A stretch of DNA of 35,203 bases from an uncultured Rhizobium sp. (lineage in GTDB: Bacteria; Pseudomonadota; Alphaproteobacteria; Rhizobiales; Rhizobiaceae), in the NCBI GenBank assembly GCA_945952045.1, contig CAMFHE010000046.1, forward strand, positions 1 through 35,203, in the 5' to 3' direction. Each line of letters opens with the position of its first letter. Position 1 is the stretch's first letter. Below, piece after piece: positions 1-8,823 of this stretch. Both the position numbers and the translations under genes were made by a program. The notes beneath the pieces were generated by a model that was not told the DNA's origin, searched no databases, and saw nothing but the letters and a program-made list of their open reading frames with translations.

Positions 1-317
1 ATGACTGGCCGGGCAATATCCGCCAGCTGCGCAACAATATCGAGCGGCTGATGATTCTCGCCCGCACCGACGGCCCGGATTCGCCGATCACCGCCGAAAT
101 GCTGCCGACCGACCTGGGCGACATGCTGCCGAAAACCACCACCGGCGGCGATTACCAGATCATGACCCTGCCGCTGCGCGAAGCGCGCGAAATGTTCGAG
201 CGCGACTACCTGATCGCCCAGATCAACCGCTTCGGCGGCAACATTTCGCGCACGGCCGAGTTCGTTGGCATGGAGCGTTCGGCCCTGCACCGCAAGCTGA
301 AATCATTGGGCGTTTGA
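1..317 (+). CDS. ntrX: Nitrogen assimilation response regulator NtrX, C-terminal end (5' truncated)
   Basis: The reading frame is open from base 3 to the stop at 315-317, so the gene begins upstream of the window. The first residues read DWPGNIRQLRNNIERLMIL, the end of the AAA+ sigma54-activation domain (the PGNxRxLxN element). After a linker comes a Fis-type helix-turn-helix (ISRTAEFVGMERSALHRKLK) ending in SLGV. NtrX is the DNA-binding partner of the NtrY sensor kinase and governs nitrogen and redox responses in alphaproteobacteria. The following hfq and hflX support NtrX over other NtrC-family regulators. Only about 104 residues are visible, so the receiver domain and the GAFTGA loop cannot be checked. 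Confidence 0.93.
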   Translation, partial: DWPGNIRQLRNNIERLMILARTDGPDSPITAEMLPTDLGDMLPKTTTGGDYQIMTLPLREAREMFERDYLIAQINRFGGNISRTAEFVGMERSALHRKLKSLGV

Positions 318-455
318 GGGCGGCCGGGCGGGTGTCACAGAAAGTTCGTGAAGCCTTTTTCGACGTTGCGGAAAAGACAGCGATTTGATACCAAGACTCC
401 CGGACAGGGCACGGGTTTCCGCTCGCTGCCTGAGGGAGACTATCGATTATTTTCA

Positions 456-472
456 CCGGCCGCGACGGCCGG
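456..472. promoter_or_regulatory. Perfect hairpin upstream of hfq
   Basis: Arms CCGGCCG and CGGCCGG flank a 3-base CGA loop, 27 bases before the hfq start. There is no T tract, so it is a weak terminator candidate for ntrX. It could instead be a 5'-UTR structure of hfq; Hfq is known to regulate its own mRNA in several bacteria. The role here is inferred from position only. Confidence 0.45.
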
Positions 473-498
473 CAAGAACGAAAGAAAGAAGCGGCGCG

Positions 499-741
499 AT
501 GGCGGAACGTTCTCAAAACCTGCAGGATTTGTTTCTCAATACTGTACGCAAGCAAAAGATTTCCCTGACGATATTTCTGATCAACGGTGTCAAGCTCACC
601 GGCGTCGTCACTTCCTTCGACAATTTCTGCGTTCTGCTGCGCCGTGACGGACATTCGCAGCTTGTTTACAAACACGCGATCTCGACCATCATGCCGGGCC
701 AGCCCCTGCAGATGTTCGAAAGCGAAGAAGCAGCATCCTGA
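499..741 (+). CDS. hfq: RNA-binding protein Hfq
   Basis: This 80-residue protein starts MAERSQNLQDLFLNTVRKQK and is an Sm-fold RNA chaperone that forms a hexameric ring, matching sRNAs with mRNAs in the cytoplasm. The Sm1 region (LTIFLINGVKLTGVVTSFDNF) and the Sm2 motif (YKHAISTI, the usual YKHAxST signature) are both complete. The length matches the family in rhizobia. The open frame extends upstream to 385, but the conserved N-terminus begins at 499 and purine-rich sequence (AAAGAAAGAAG) precedes that ATG as a plausible ribosome site. It lies between ntrX and hflX, the usual arrangement. Confidence 0.97.
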   Translation: MAERSQNLQDLFLNTVRKQKISLTIFLINGVKLTGVVTSFDNFCVLLRRDGHSQLVYKHAISTIMPGQPLQMFESEEAAS

Positions 742-817
742 CGGGATAACAGCGATTACAAACCGCGATACATCCAACGAATCGATCGTTCCGGAAACCA
801 AGAAACTCCGGAACGAC

Positions 818-2152
818 ATGCGAGCGATCGTGCTCGTGCCTGTTCTGAAGGCCGACAAGCGCGCGGCCCGCAATGCCCAGGGGGATGCCTCAGCACCGGC
901 GCCCACCCGCTCCAGCGAAAGCCGTCTGGAAGAAGCCAAGGGTCTGGCGCGGGCCATCGATCTTGAAATCGCCGAAGGCCTGATCGTCACAGTGGCGCAG
1001 CCGCGCCCGGCGACGCTGCTCGGCACCGGCAAGATCGAGGAAATCACCGCGGCGCTCGATGCGCAGGATGCCGGTCTCGTCATCGTCGACCATCCGCTCA
1101 CGCCGGTGCAGCAACGCAATCTCGAAAAGGAATGGAACGCCAAGGTCATCGACCGCACGGGCCTCATTCTCGAGATTTTCGGGCGTCGTGCTTCCACCAA
1201 GGAAGGCACGCTGCAGGTCGATCTGGCGCATCTCAACTACCAGAAGGGCCGACTGGTCCGCTCCTGGACCCACCTCGAACGCCAGCGCGGCGGCGCCGGC
1301 TTCATGGGCGGTCCGGGTGAAACCCAGATCGAAGCCGACCGGCGTTTGTTGCAGGACCGCATCGTCAAGCTGGAGCGCGAGTTGGAGCAGGTGGTGCGAA
1401 CGCGCCAGCTTCACCGCGCCAAGCGCCGCAAGGTGCCGCACCCGATCGTCGCCCTTGTCGGCTACACCAATGCCGGCAAGTCGACGCTGTTCAATCGCAT
1501 CACCGGCGCAGGCGTTCTGGCCGAGGACATGCTGTTCGCCACGCTCGACCCGACTCTGCGCCGCATGAAGTTGCCGCATGGCCGGACGGTCATCCTGTCG
1601 GATACGGTCGGTTTCATCTCCGACCTGCCGACGCATCTGGTCGCAGCCTTCCGCGCCACGCTGGAAGAGGTGCTGGAGGCCGATATCATCCTGCATGTGC
1701 GCGATATGTCCGATCCGGACAATCCGGCGCAGGCGGCGGATGTGATGCGCATCCTCGGCGACCTCGGCATCGGCGAAAAGGAATGCCAGGAACGGATGAT
1801 CGAGGTCTGGAACAAGATCGATCGACTGGAGGACGAGGCCCAGGACGCCTTGCTGCAGAAGGCGCGCAGCATGCCCAATTCGGCTGCGCTTTCTGCCGTG
1901 ACCGGCGAGGGTGTCGACGCGCTTCTGGACGAACTCGCCGAACGCCTTTCCGGCGTCATGACCGAGACGACCGTCGTCCTGCCGGTCGACAAGCTCGCGA
2001 TCCTCCCATGGCTTTATGAGCACGCTATCGTCGATGGTCGCGAAGATATGGAAGACGGTTCCGTCAGCCTCGACGTCCGCCTCTCCGAATCCCAGGCGCT
2101 CGAACTCGAGCGTCGACTCGGCAGGGGTCCAAAGCCGGTACAGGATTGGTAA
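818..2152 (+). CDS. hflX: Ribosome-rescue GTPase HflX
   Basis: A 444-residue HflX-family GTPase that binds the 50S subunit and splits stalled ribosomes. The N-terminal HflX domain contains the family signatures LLGTGKIEEI and RRASTKEGTLQVDLAHLNYQ, followed by the glycine-rich linker region (GGAGFMGGPGETQIE). The G domain shows G1 GYTNAGKST (about residues 215-223), G3 DTVG and G4 NKID. The ATG at 818 is the only ATG near the conserved start (MRAIVLVPVL). The frame stays open upstream through hfq, and a non-ATG start a few codons earlier cannot be excluded because the ribosome site is weak. Hfq ends 76 bases upstream, so cotranscription is likely. Confidence 0.95.
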   Translation: MRAIVLVPVLKADKRAARNAQGDASAPAPTRSSESRLEEAKGLARAIDLEIAEGLIVTVAQPRPATLLGTGKIEEITAALDAQDAGLVIVDHPLTPVQQRNLEKEWNAKVIDRTGLILEIFGRRASTKEGTLQVDLAHLNYQKGRLVRSWTHLERQRGGAGFMGGPGETQIEADRRLLQDRIVKLERELEQVVRTRQLHRAKRRKVPHPIVALVGYTNAGKSTLFNRITGAGVLAEDMLFATLDPTLRRMKLPHGRTVILSDTVGFISDLPTHLVAAFRATLEEVLEADIILHVRDMSDPDNPAQAADVMRILGDLGIGEKECQERMIEVWNKIDRLEDEAQDALLQKARSMPNSAALSAVTGEGVDALLDELAERLSGVMTETTVVLPVDKLAILPWLYEHAIVDGREDMEDGSVSLDVRLSESQALELERRLGRGPKPVQDW

Positions 2153-2388
2153 GGCACGCTCGCTGACGAAATGTGAATTGCAAGAGCAGGCCGCTCTCGC
2201 AATGCATTTCCGAATTTGACCGCAAGCCGATCGAGCGGCTGGCCGCTGCGATTTAAGTCACTGATGATGCAGTCGGGGAGCAAGGCCTAGCGCCTTTCGC
2301 GTCGTTACGCCCGTCCGTTACGTAGCGCGATGCCGGCGCTCGGCTGCGCGAAAACCGGCTGTCGAATTGAGGCCGGCATCGTAACAAG

Positions 2389-2410
2389 AAGGCCGCCATG
2401 CGGCGGCCCT
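2389..2410 (-). terminator. Terminator of the leftward catabolic operon
   Basis: A perfect 7-bp stem, GGCCGCC and GGCGGCC, surrounds a 4-base loop. Read on the minus strand it is followed by TTCTTGTT, and it lies 26 bases past the aminotransferase stop. It could also stop readthrough from hflX, which converges on it. The rest of 2153-2434 shows no gene. Confidence 0.65.
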
Positions 2411-2434
2411 CGTCATCAAACGGATCGATTGAGG

Positions 2435-3793
2435 TCATTGAAACTCGGCGGCGGTGCGAATGATTGCCTCCTTCAGCACACCGATCATCTCGTCTATCTC
2501 TGGCTTGCTGATCACCAGTGGCGGCGACAAAACGCACATATTGCCAAGCGGCCTGACGATCAGGCCGAGTTCGAATGCGATCTCATCGATACGCGCGCCG
2601 ATCCGCCTGTCGAGATCGGTCACCTCGGTAGCATTTTTGTCGGCGAGGCATTCGACACAGGCGACCAGTCCCGTGCCGCGGACATTGGCGACCAGCGGCA
2701 ATTGCTCCAGCGCGCGGATCGACGACTGGAAATAGGGTGCGATTTCCCGGACATGCTCCAGCAAACCGTCATTCTCGAAGATCTCAATGTTCTTCAGCGC
2801 CGCCGCACAGCTGACGGGATGGCCGGAATAGGTATAGCCATTGCCGAAGAAACTGCCCTTCGCGGCCTCGCCGCTGATCCTTTCGATCAGCCTGTCGGAG
2901 ATCGCCAGTCCGCCGAGCGGCACATAGCCCGAAGTGACGCCTTTCGCGAAAGTGATGATATCCGGCACGACGCCGAACACTTTTTCCGAGGCGAACCATT
3001 CGCCGCAACGCCCGAAGGCCGTCACCACTTCGTCCGAGATATAGAGGATGTCATGCCTGTCGCAGACAGCCTTGAAGCGGGCGTGATAGCCTGCAGGTGG
3101 AATGATCACGCCGCCGGAGGCGAGAAGCGGTTCGGCAAGGAAGACGGCGACGTTTTCAGGCCCGAGTTCGGCGATCTTGTCTTCGAATTCCGCCACCAGC
3201 TTTTCAAGAAGCTCGGCTTCCGAAAGCGCCGGGTTCAGGCGGGGATTGGGGCTGGAGATGAAGGCGATTCTGTCGCTGGCAATATCGAAATTCTTCCAGT
3301 TGCCTTCGCGTCCCGAGCAGGCGGCGGTCAGGCTCGTGCTTCCATGATAGCCGTCCTTGCGCACGATGATCTTCTTCTTCGACGGGCGGCCGAGAACATT
3401 GTTGTAGAACTCGACGAAGCGCAGCGCGGTATCGACAGCGGTCGATCCGCCTGTCGTCAGGAAGATACGGTTAAGGTCGCCGGGGGTCAGCGATGCGATC
3501 TTCTCAGACAGTTCCACGGCCGGCGAATTCGTCGTGTACCACGGCGAATTATAGGAGAGCGCCATGGTCTGCGCGGCAATCGCTTCAGCCATTTCCTGGC
3601 GTTGGTAACCGATCTGGGTGCACCACATACCTGCCGGTCCGTCCATCAATCGGCGGCCGTTTTCGTCATAGACATAGATGCCGCCCGAGCGTTCGAGTCG
3701 CGGCAGGGTCTCGACGCCGATCTTCTCCATGTTTGCGGCCGGCACGAAGAGATGGCGCTTTGCCGATGCGGTAAAATCCTGGACCTTGCCCAA
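2435..3793 (-). CDS. Class III pyridoxal-phosphate aminotransferase (omega-aminotransferase type)
   Basis: A 452-residue fold-type I aminotransferase of subgroup III, which moves an amino group from a terminal amine or omega-amino acid to pyruvate or 2-oxoglutarate. Visible features are the cofactor-phosphate region TTGGSTAVDTALR, the aromatic YHGST loop, the DEVVTAFGR motif with the pyridine-N Asp, and the Schiff-base lysine in FAKGVTSGYVPLGG (K284). Length is normal for the class. It is the last gene of the leftward series, 35 bases after the amidohydrolase, and is followed by a terminator. In context it probably transaminates an aldehyde or amine intermediate made by the oxidoreductases upstream. 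The exact substrate cannot be read from sequence. Confidence 0.9.
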   Translation of the reverse strand: MGKVQDFTASAKRHLFVPAANMEKIGVETLPRLERSGGIYVYDENGRRLMDGPAGMWCTQIGYQRQEMAEAIAAQTMALSYNSPWYTTNSPAVELSEKIASLTPGDLNRIFLTTGGSTAVDTALRFVEFYNNVLGRPSKKKIIVRKDGYHGSTSLTAACSGREGNWKNFDIASDRIAFISSPNPRLNPALSEAELLEKLVAEFEDKIAELGPENVAVFLAEPLLASGGVIIPPAGYHARFKAVCDRHDILYISDEVVTAFGRCGEWFASEKVFGVVPDIITFAKGVTSGYVPLGGLAISDRLIERISGEAAKGSFFGNGYTYSGHPVSCAAALKNIEIFENDGLLEHVREIAPYFQSSIRALEQLPLVANVRGTGLVACVECLADKNATEVTDLDRRIGARIDEIAFELGLIVRPLGNMCVLSPPLVISKPEIDEMIGVLKEAIIRTAAEFQ

Positions 3794-3828
3794 AATTGGT
3801 TCCTCCTGATGTGTTTTCGGTTGTTCGT

Positions 3829-5466
3829 TCAGAAAGCCTGCGTTTCGTTGCGGTAGACCTCGCGTCCGGCGACATAGGTCGCCAGAACCTGGGTCGCGCC
3901 GATAGCGTAGGGGTCGCAGGCAGTGATATCACGGTCGATGACGATGAAGTCGGCAGCGCATAGGTTCCCGAGGCGGCCGGTATGCGGACGCCAGGCGGCC
4001 ATGGCGGCATTGAGCGTGTAGCCCAGAATTGCCTCCTCGCGCGTCAGGCGCTGCTCGGGCAGGAATGGCGGATGATCGCTCCTGCCCGGCGGCTGGCGGG
4101 TGATGGCGGTTTCCATGATCTGGAACGGATTGAGCGTCGAGACGCCCCAGTCGCTGGAAAGCGTCCACAATGCTCCGGCATCGAGGATCGCGCGAAACGG
4201 ATAGATTGTCTGCGCAAGCGCCAGGCCTGCCATCGGAATGGCGACATCGGTGACCGATGGCGCATTGCGCGCCCACAGTGTCTGGATATTGGCGACGCAG
4301 CCGAGCTGGCCAAGCCTTTCGATATCCGCCTGACGCACGCATTGAAGATGCGCCAACTGGTGATGTCCCGGCCAATAGCCATTGACGGCGCGGGCATGCT
4401 CCAGTCCGTCGAGAGCGGCGCGAGCCGCGAGATCGCCGATCACATGCACATGGATCTGGTAGCGCTCGGCATCGAAAGCGGCAAACATCTCCCGGATCGT
4501 CTCGGGCGAGAACATCAGGGGCGCGTTGCCACCGATGGCGTCGGCATAGTCGTCGATCATCGCCGCCGTGCGATTTTCCATGACGCCATCGAGGAAGAAC
4601 TTTGCCGAATGGACGTTGAACATCGCAAACCGGTTGTCGCTGCGCAGCGCATTCAGCCGCGCGACGGCCTCTGGTACAGTCTCGGAGGGATCGACCTTGG
4701 CGCTGCCGGAAACCCGGATCGAAAGCGTACCCTCGCGCGCCATTCTCGCATAGACCCGGCAATGGCGTTCGGATACCCAGGCATCGATGACGCCAGTCAG
4801 GCCGTTCGCATGGGCATGGCGCTGGCCGTAGGCGACGCCACGCGCATAATCTTCGTCGGTTGCGGGCGGCAGGCGGTCGCGCACCCAGCCGATCGCCTCC
4901 TCATGCACCATGCCGGTCGGCCGTCCCGCCGCATCCAGAGAAAAGCGGCCGTTCATCGGAGGCTCGATTCCGGGTCTCAGACCAACGGCTTCGCAACCTG
5001 CACTATTGAGGCAGGCGCTGTGCAGGTCGGTCGCATAGATGAAACATGGCCGCCTACCGACCGCTTCGTCCAGCACGGTCCTGTCGAGATTGTCCTCGGA
5101 GAACACGCCCGTATAGAAACCGACTCCAAAGACCCAGCCTTCGGGGTTCGCCCGCGCATGCGCCTGCAGACGGCCGATCAGTTCGGCGCGCGTCTCCACA
5201 CCGGTCAGATCGGCCATGGAGCCATTGTAATAGCCGCTGTCCTGAAGATGCAGATGCGTATCCTGCAAGCCCGGTAGCACGGTGCGCCCGGCGAGATCGA
5301 GCCGCCGGGTCGTTGCGCCGGCCATTGTAAGTATGCGGTCGTCGGTACCGACCGCAACGATGCGCCCGTTGGATACGGCAATCGCCTGCGCACGCGGCGT
5401 CAGCGCATCCATCGTCACGATATTGGCGTTGTGAATGATCAGATCGACGCTCACGCCGCACTCCAT
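3829..5466 (-). CDS. YtcJ-like amidohydrolase (amidohydrolase family 3)
   Basis: A 545-residue metal-dependent hydrolase starting MECGVSVDLIIHNANIVTMD, the N-terminal beta-sandwich of the amidohydrolase superfamily. The first metal motif is in GLQDTHLHL. Later comes the HVHVIGDLAARAALDGLEHA segment and the C-terminal SSDWGVSTLNPF motif typical of YtcJ-like enzymes, which cleave C-N bonds in amides, carbamates or formamides. The ATG at 5466 is preceded by GGAG and overlaps the GMC gene by 16 bases, implying translational coupling; a GTG at 5454 is an alternative. No export signal is visible, so it is cytoplasmic. It may release an amine or acid from the imported compound. Confidence 0.88.
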   Translation of the reverse strand: MECGVSVDLIIHNANIVTMDALTPRAQAIAVSNGRIVAVGTDDRILTMAGATTRRLDLAGRTVLPGLQDTHLHLQDSGYYNGSMADLTGVETRAELIGRLQAHARANPEGWVFGVGFYTGVFSEDNLDRTVLDEAVGRRPCFIYATDLHSACLNSAGCEAVGLRPGIEPPMNGRFSLDAAGRPTGMVHEEAIGWVRDRLPPATDEDYARGVAYGQRHAHANGLTGVIDAWVSERHCRVYARMAREGTLSIRVSGSAKVDPSETVPEAVARLNALRSDNRFAMFNVHSAKFFLDGVMENRTAAMIDDYADAIGGNAPLMFSPETIREMFAAFDAERYQIHVHVIGDLAARAALDGLEHARAVNGYWPGHHQLAHLQCVRQADIERLGQLGCVANIQTLWARNAPSVTDVAIPMAGLALAQTIYPFRAILDAGALWTLSSDWGVSTLNPFQIMETAITRQPPGRSDHPPFLPEQRLTREEAILGYTLNAAMAAWRPHTGRLGNLCAADFIVIDRDITACDPYAIGATQVLATYVAGREVYRNETQAF

Positions 5467-7169
5467 TGGTTGGCTCCGTACACTTCACGCACGGCCTCTT
5501 CGGGATCGCGCAGGTACAAAATCTCGTCGATTGCGCGTCGCGGCTGGCGATCGACCGTCGCCGGATCGAGCGCCACCCGACCACGGATCATATCAGCCGC
5601 CTTTTCCGCGATCATGATGACCGTCGCATTCAAATTTGCCCCGACCACATCCGGCATGACGGAGGCATCGACGACGCGAAGATTTCGAACCCCGCGCACC
5701 CGCAATTCCGGATCGACGACGGAATGCCCATCCACACCCATGCGGCAGGTGCAACTCGGATGGAATTCGGTGGCGATGCTCTCGCGAATGGCGCGATCGA
5801 TGTCTTGGTCGCTCCGCAACCCCTCGCCAGGGAAGGTCTCCAGCGAGCCAAGGCGCTTGAACTCGGGTCGCTCGACGATATCGCGCGTCGCCCTTATGCC
5901 TTGGCGAATCTCAATGATATCCTTCGGATCGGACAGGAAGCGAAAATCGATGATCGGCGCCTCGCCCGGAGATGCCGAGCGCAGGCTCAAGCGGCCGGTG
6001 CTGCGTTGGCGAAGCTGGGCCATGGTCAGGGTAAAGCCGTTCGACAGGCGGATCCGGCCGCTCTTGGACGCCATTTTCATCGGGCCGAGGTGATATTGCA
6101 CCGAAGGCAGCGCGGTTTCGGGGAAGGAGCGCGCAAAGCCGCCAACCTCCCAGATATTCGAGGCACCCGGGCCGCTTTCGAACATCAACCATTGCGAACC
6201 GACGCGGGCCTTGCCGAGCGTGCTGCCCATCCAGGCATGCGAGACGGGGTCGCGCAGGCTGAACGAGAAGCAGAAATCGAGGTGATCCTGCAGGTTTCCA
6301 CCGACAAGCGGGCTGTCGGCAAGGACAGGAATTCCGAGGCTGCGCAGATGATCGGCCGGCCCGATGCCGGACAGCATCAGCAATTGCGGGCTGTTGATCG
6401 CGCCGCCGCACAACAGGACTTCACGCACCGCATGCACAGTCCTCACCGCACCGTCATGGGCATAGTCGACACCGGTTGCCCGGTCGCCGTCGAAAAGGAC
6501 ACGCATGGCAGCGGCGCCGGTGAGCACCGCAAGATTCGGCCGCGAACGCACCGGATGCAGATAGGCGACGGCGGTGCTGCAACGCCGCCCGCCCTTCTTG
6601 GTGGCGTCCATCCGGCCGATGCCGACCGCATCCGGCCCGTTGAGATCATCGGGCGTCGCATGGCCCGCCTTCGCCGCCGCCGCGATGAAGGTGTCGAAAA
6701 TGGCGGACGGCAGCGTGCCGCGCTGGACATGCAAGGGACCATCCCCGCCGCGATAGAGCGAGGAACCACGATCGCTGGTCTCGGACTTGCGGAAATAGGG
6801 CAGGCAATGGGCGAAACTCCAGGCATCGAGCCCGCGCGCCGCCCAGGAATCGTAATCCGCCGGATGCCCCCGCAAATAGACCATCGAATTGATCGACGAG
6901 GAACCGCCCAGCGTCTTGCCGCGCGGCACCGGGATTTTCCGCCCGTTCAGCGCCGGTTGCGGCGTGCTCTCATAGTTCCAGTTGAAGCGCGGATCGTGCC
7001 AGACCTTGTAGACACCCGCCGGAATCGTCATCATCAGCGTGCCGTCGGGCCGGCCGGCCTCCAAAAGAAGCACCCGGCTCTCCGGGTCTTCCGAAAGACG
7101 GTTTGCCAGCACGCACCCGGCCGAGCCGCCACCGACGATCACGTAGTCAAAATCCTCGCGCTTGCTCAT
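5451..7169 (-). CDS. GMC-family FAD oxidoreductase (choline dehydrogenase-like)
   Basis: A 572-residue flavoprotein of the glucose-methanol-choline family, which oxidises alcohols to aldehydes. The Rossmann motif is VIVGGGSAGCVLANRLSE at the N-terminus. The first GMC signature is GKTLGGSSSINSMVYLRG, and the second lies around LLCGGAINSPQLLMLSGIG. The catalytic region holds the conserved His in EFHPSCTCRMG and ends NLNATVIMIAEKAADMI. The ATG at 7169 was chosen because it gives the standard MSKREDFDYVIVGGG start just 4 bases after the ATPase stop; longer forms would overlap that gene. It resembles choline and polyethylene-glycol dehydrogenases, so an amino-alcohol substrate is plausible but not shown. 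Confidence 0.9.
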   Translation of the reverse strand: MSKREDFDYVIVGGGSAGCVLANRLSEDPESRVLLLEAGRPDGTLMMTIPAGVYKVWHDPRFNWNYESTPQPALNGRKIPVPRGKTLGGSSSINSMVYLRGHPADYDSWAARGLDAWSFAHCLPYFRKSETSDRGSSLYRGGDGPLHVQRGTLPSAIFDTFIAAAAKAGHATPDDLNGPDAVGIGRMDATKKGGRRCSTAVAYLHPVRSRPNLAVLTGAAAMRVLFDGDRATGVDYAHDGAVRTVHAVREVLLCGGAINSPQLLMLSGIGPADHLRSLGIPVLADSPLVGGNLQDHLDFCFSFSLRDPVSHAWMGSTLGKARVGSQWLMFESGPGASNIWEVGGFARSFPETALPSVQYHLGPMKMASKSGRIRLSNGFTLTMAQLRQRSTGRLSLRSASPGEAPIIDFRFLSDPKDIIEIRQGIRATRDIVERPEFKRLGSLETFPGEGLRSDQDIDRAIRESIATEFHPSCTCRMGVDGHSVVDPELRVRGVRNLRVVDASVMPDVVGANLNATVIMIAEKAADMIRGRVALDPATVDRQPRRAIDEILYLRDPEEAVREVYGANQWSAA

Positions 7170-7173
7170 GGGT

Positions 7174-8823
7174 TCACCGGATCGACACGATGTTTCGGGA
7201 ACGCAGGGATGCGCGGTCATCGTTCTTCTGCGCCACCAATCTGTCCAGCCAGCCGATCGCCATCTCGGGAACGGCGGCGAGCAAACGGCGGGTGTAATCC
7301 TGAGCGGGCCGGTCGATCACGTCGGGGCGCGAACCCTGTTCGACGATCCGCCCGGCATTCATGACGATGACGCGATCGGAAATCGCCTTCACGATCTCAA
7401 GGTCGTGGGTCACGAACAGATAGGAAACGCCGAGCCGCGCCTGGAGTTCGTCGAGCATTTTCAGGATGCCGGCCTGCACGACCTGATCGAGCGCCGAGGT
7501 AATCTCGTCGCAGATGATGAGTTCCGGTTCGGCCGCAAGCGCTCGCGCTATGGCGACCCTCTGCTTCTGGCCACCCGACATCTGCGCCGGCATCCGATCC
7601 AGAAAGCTCTCGTCAAGCTCGACCATCTTCAGCAATTCGACGATGCGGGCATTTTTCTTTGCTCCGTGAAGACCGTGGTAAAAGGTCAGCGGCCGGCCGA
7701 CGATCTTCCTGACACGCTGGCGCGGATTGAGCGCTGTATCCGCCGATTGATAGATCAGCTGTACGCGCCGCAGCATTTCGCGACTGCGCTTGCCCGCCTC
7801 GGCAGGCAGGGGCTCACCACAGAGCATGACGGTCCCCGCATCGGGTTTCAAAAGTCCGGCGATAACCCGACCAAGCGTCGACTTGCCGGAACCGGATTCG
7901 CCGACCAGCGCGACCGTCTGCCCCTTCTCGATGGAAAAGCCGACCTCATGCAGCACCTTGAAGGCGCCGTAGGAAGCATCGATCCCCGAGACTTCGAGCA
8001 GGCGCCCCTTGGACGGATGCGCGCCGCCGGAGAGCTTTCGCACCGCCCACAATGTCCTTGTGTAGGGGTGCTGCGGGCTTTCGAGCATGCGGTCGACGGA
8101 GGCTTCCTCAACGACCTCGCCATATCGCAGCACCGCGACGCGGTCGGCGATCTGGGCGACGACCGCGAGATCGTGCGAAATATAAAGCGCGGAAACGCCG
8201 CGCTCCCGTATCGCCTGTTTCATGGCCAGCAGGACTTCGACCTGCGTTGTCACATCCAACGCCGTCGTCGGCTCGTCGAAAACGATGAGATCGGGATCGC
8301 ACATCAGCGCCATCGCCGTCATGGCCCGTTGCAACTGTCCACCGGAAACCTGATGCGGATACTTGCGGCCGAATGCGTCGGGCTCGGGCAAGCGCAGCGC
8401 GCGAAACAGCTCGACAGCCCGCTTTTCCGCCTCGGCCCGGGACATGTCGCCACGCGAGACGGCCGCTTCCACGACCTGGTCCATCAACCGTTTCGCCGGA
8501 TTGAACGATGCCGCCGCACTTTGCGCCACATAGGCGGCCTTGACGCCGCGCAGCTTGCGCCGGCCGGCCTCCGGGCCTGTCAGCACCGGTTCGCCGGCGA
8601 AGGTGATCGCCCCACCGCTGGCGCGACATCCCGGCTTGAAATAGCCAAGTGCTGCCAGACCGATGGTGGACTTGCCGGCGCCGGATTCGCCAACGAGGCC
8701 TAGCACTTCGCCGCGTTTGACCTGCAGGCTCACACCTCTGACGATGTCGGTGACATCGCCGCGCGGGGAAACGGCTTCGACGAAGAGATCGCGAATATCG
8801 AGGACAGTTTTCGCATCAGACAT
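7174..8823 (-). CDS. Peptide/opine-type ABC transporter, fused double ATPase (DppD-DppF type)
   Basis: A 549-residue protein with two complete ABC ATPase domains. The first has Walker A GESGAGKST, signature SGGQLQRAM and Walker B LIVFDEPTTALD. The second has GESGSGKST, SGGQKQRVAIARAL and LIICDEITSALD. Fusion of the DppD and DppF halves in one chain is common in rhizobial transporters. The ATG at 8823 was preferred over an upstream codon because GGAGG sits 8 bases before it; this start overlaps the permease gene by 8 bases. It energises import of the ligand bound by the neighbouring periplasmic protein. Confidence 0.94.
   Translation of the reverse strand: MSDAKTVLDIRDLFVEAVSPRGDVTDIVRGVSLQVKRGEVLGLVGESGAGKSTIGLAALGYFKPGCRASGGAITFAGEPVLTGPEAGRRKLRGVKAAYVAQSAAASFNPAKRLMDQVVEAAVSRGDMSRAEAEKRAVELFRALRLPEPDAFGRKYPHQVSGGQLQRAMTAMALMCDPDLIVFDEPTTALDVTTQVEVLLAMKQAIRERGVSALYISHDLAVVAQIADRVAVLRYGEVVEEASVDRMLESPQHPYTRTLWAVRKLSGGAHPSKGRLLEVSGIDASYGAFKVLHEVGFSIEKGQTVALVGESGSGKSTLGRVIAGLLKPDAGTVMLCGEPLPAEAGKRSREMLRRVQLIYQSADTALNPRQRVRKIVGRPLTFYHGLHGAKKNARIVELLKMVELDESFLDRMPAQMSGGQKQRVAIARALAAEPELIICDEITSALDQVVQAGILKMLDELQARLGVSYLFVTHDLEIVKAISDRVIVMNAGRIVEQGSRPDVIDRPAQDYTRRLLAAVPEMAIGWLDRLVAQKNDDRASLRSRNIVSIR

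Noticed and set aside
2330..3856. Long plus-strand open frame (508 codons) opposite the aminotransferase
   Set aside because: It is antisense to a complete class III aminotransferase and its translation is Arg/Asp/His-rich without motifs. Similar antisense frames at 3982-5277, 5466-7364, 7162-8703, 10869-12641 and 21123-22799 are rejected for the same reason.
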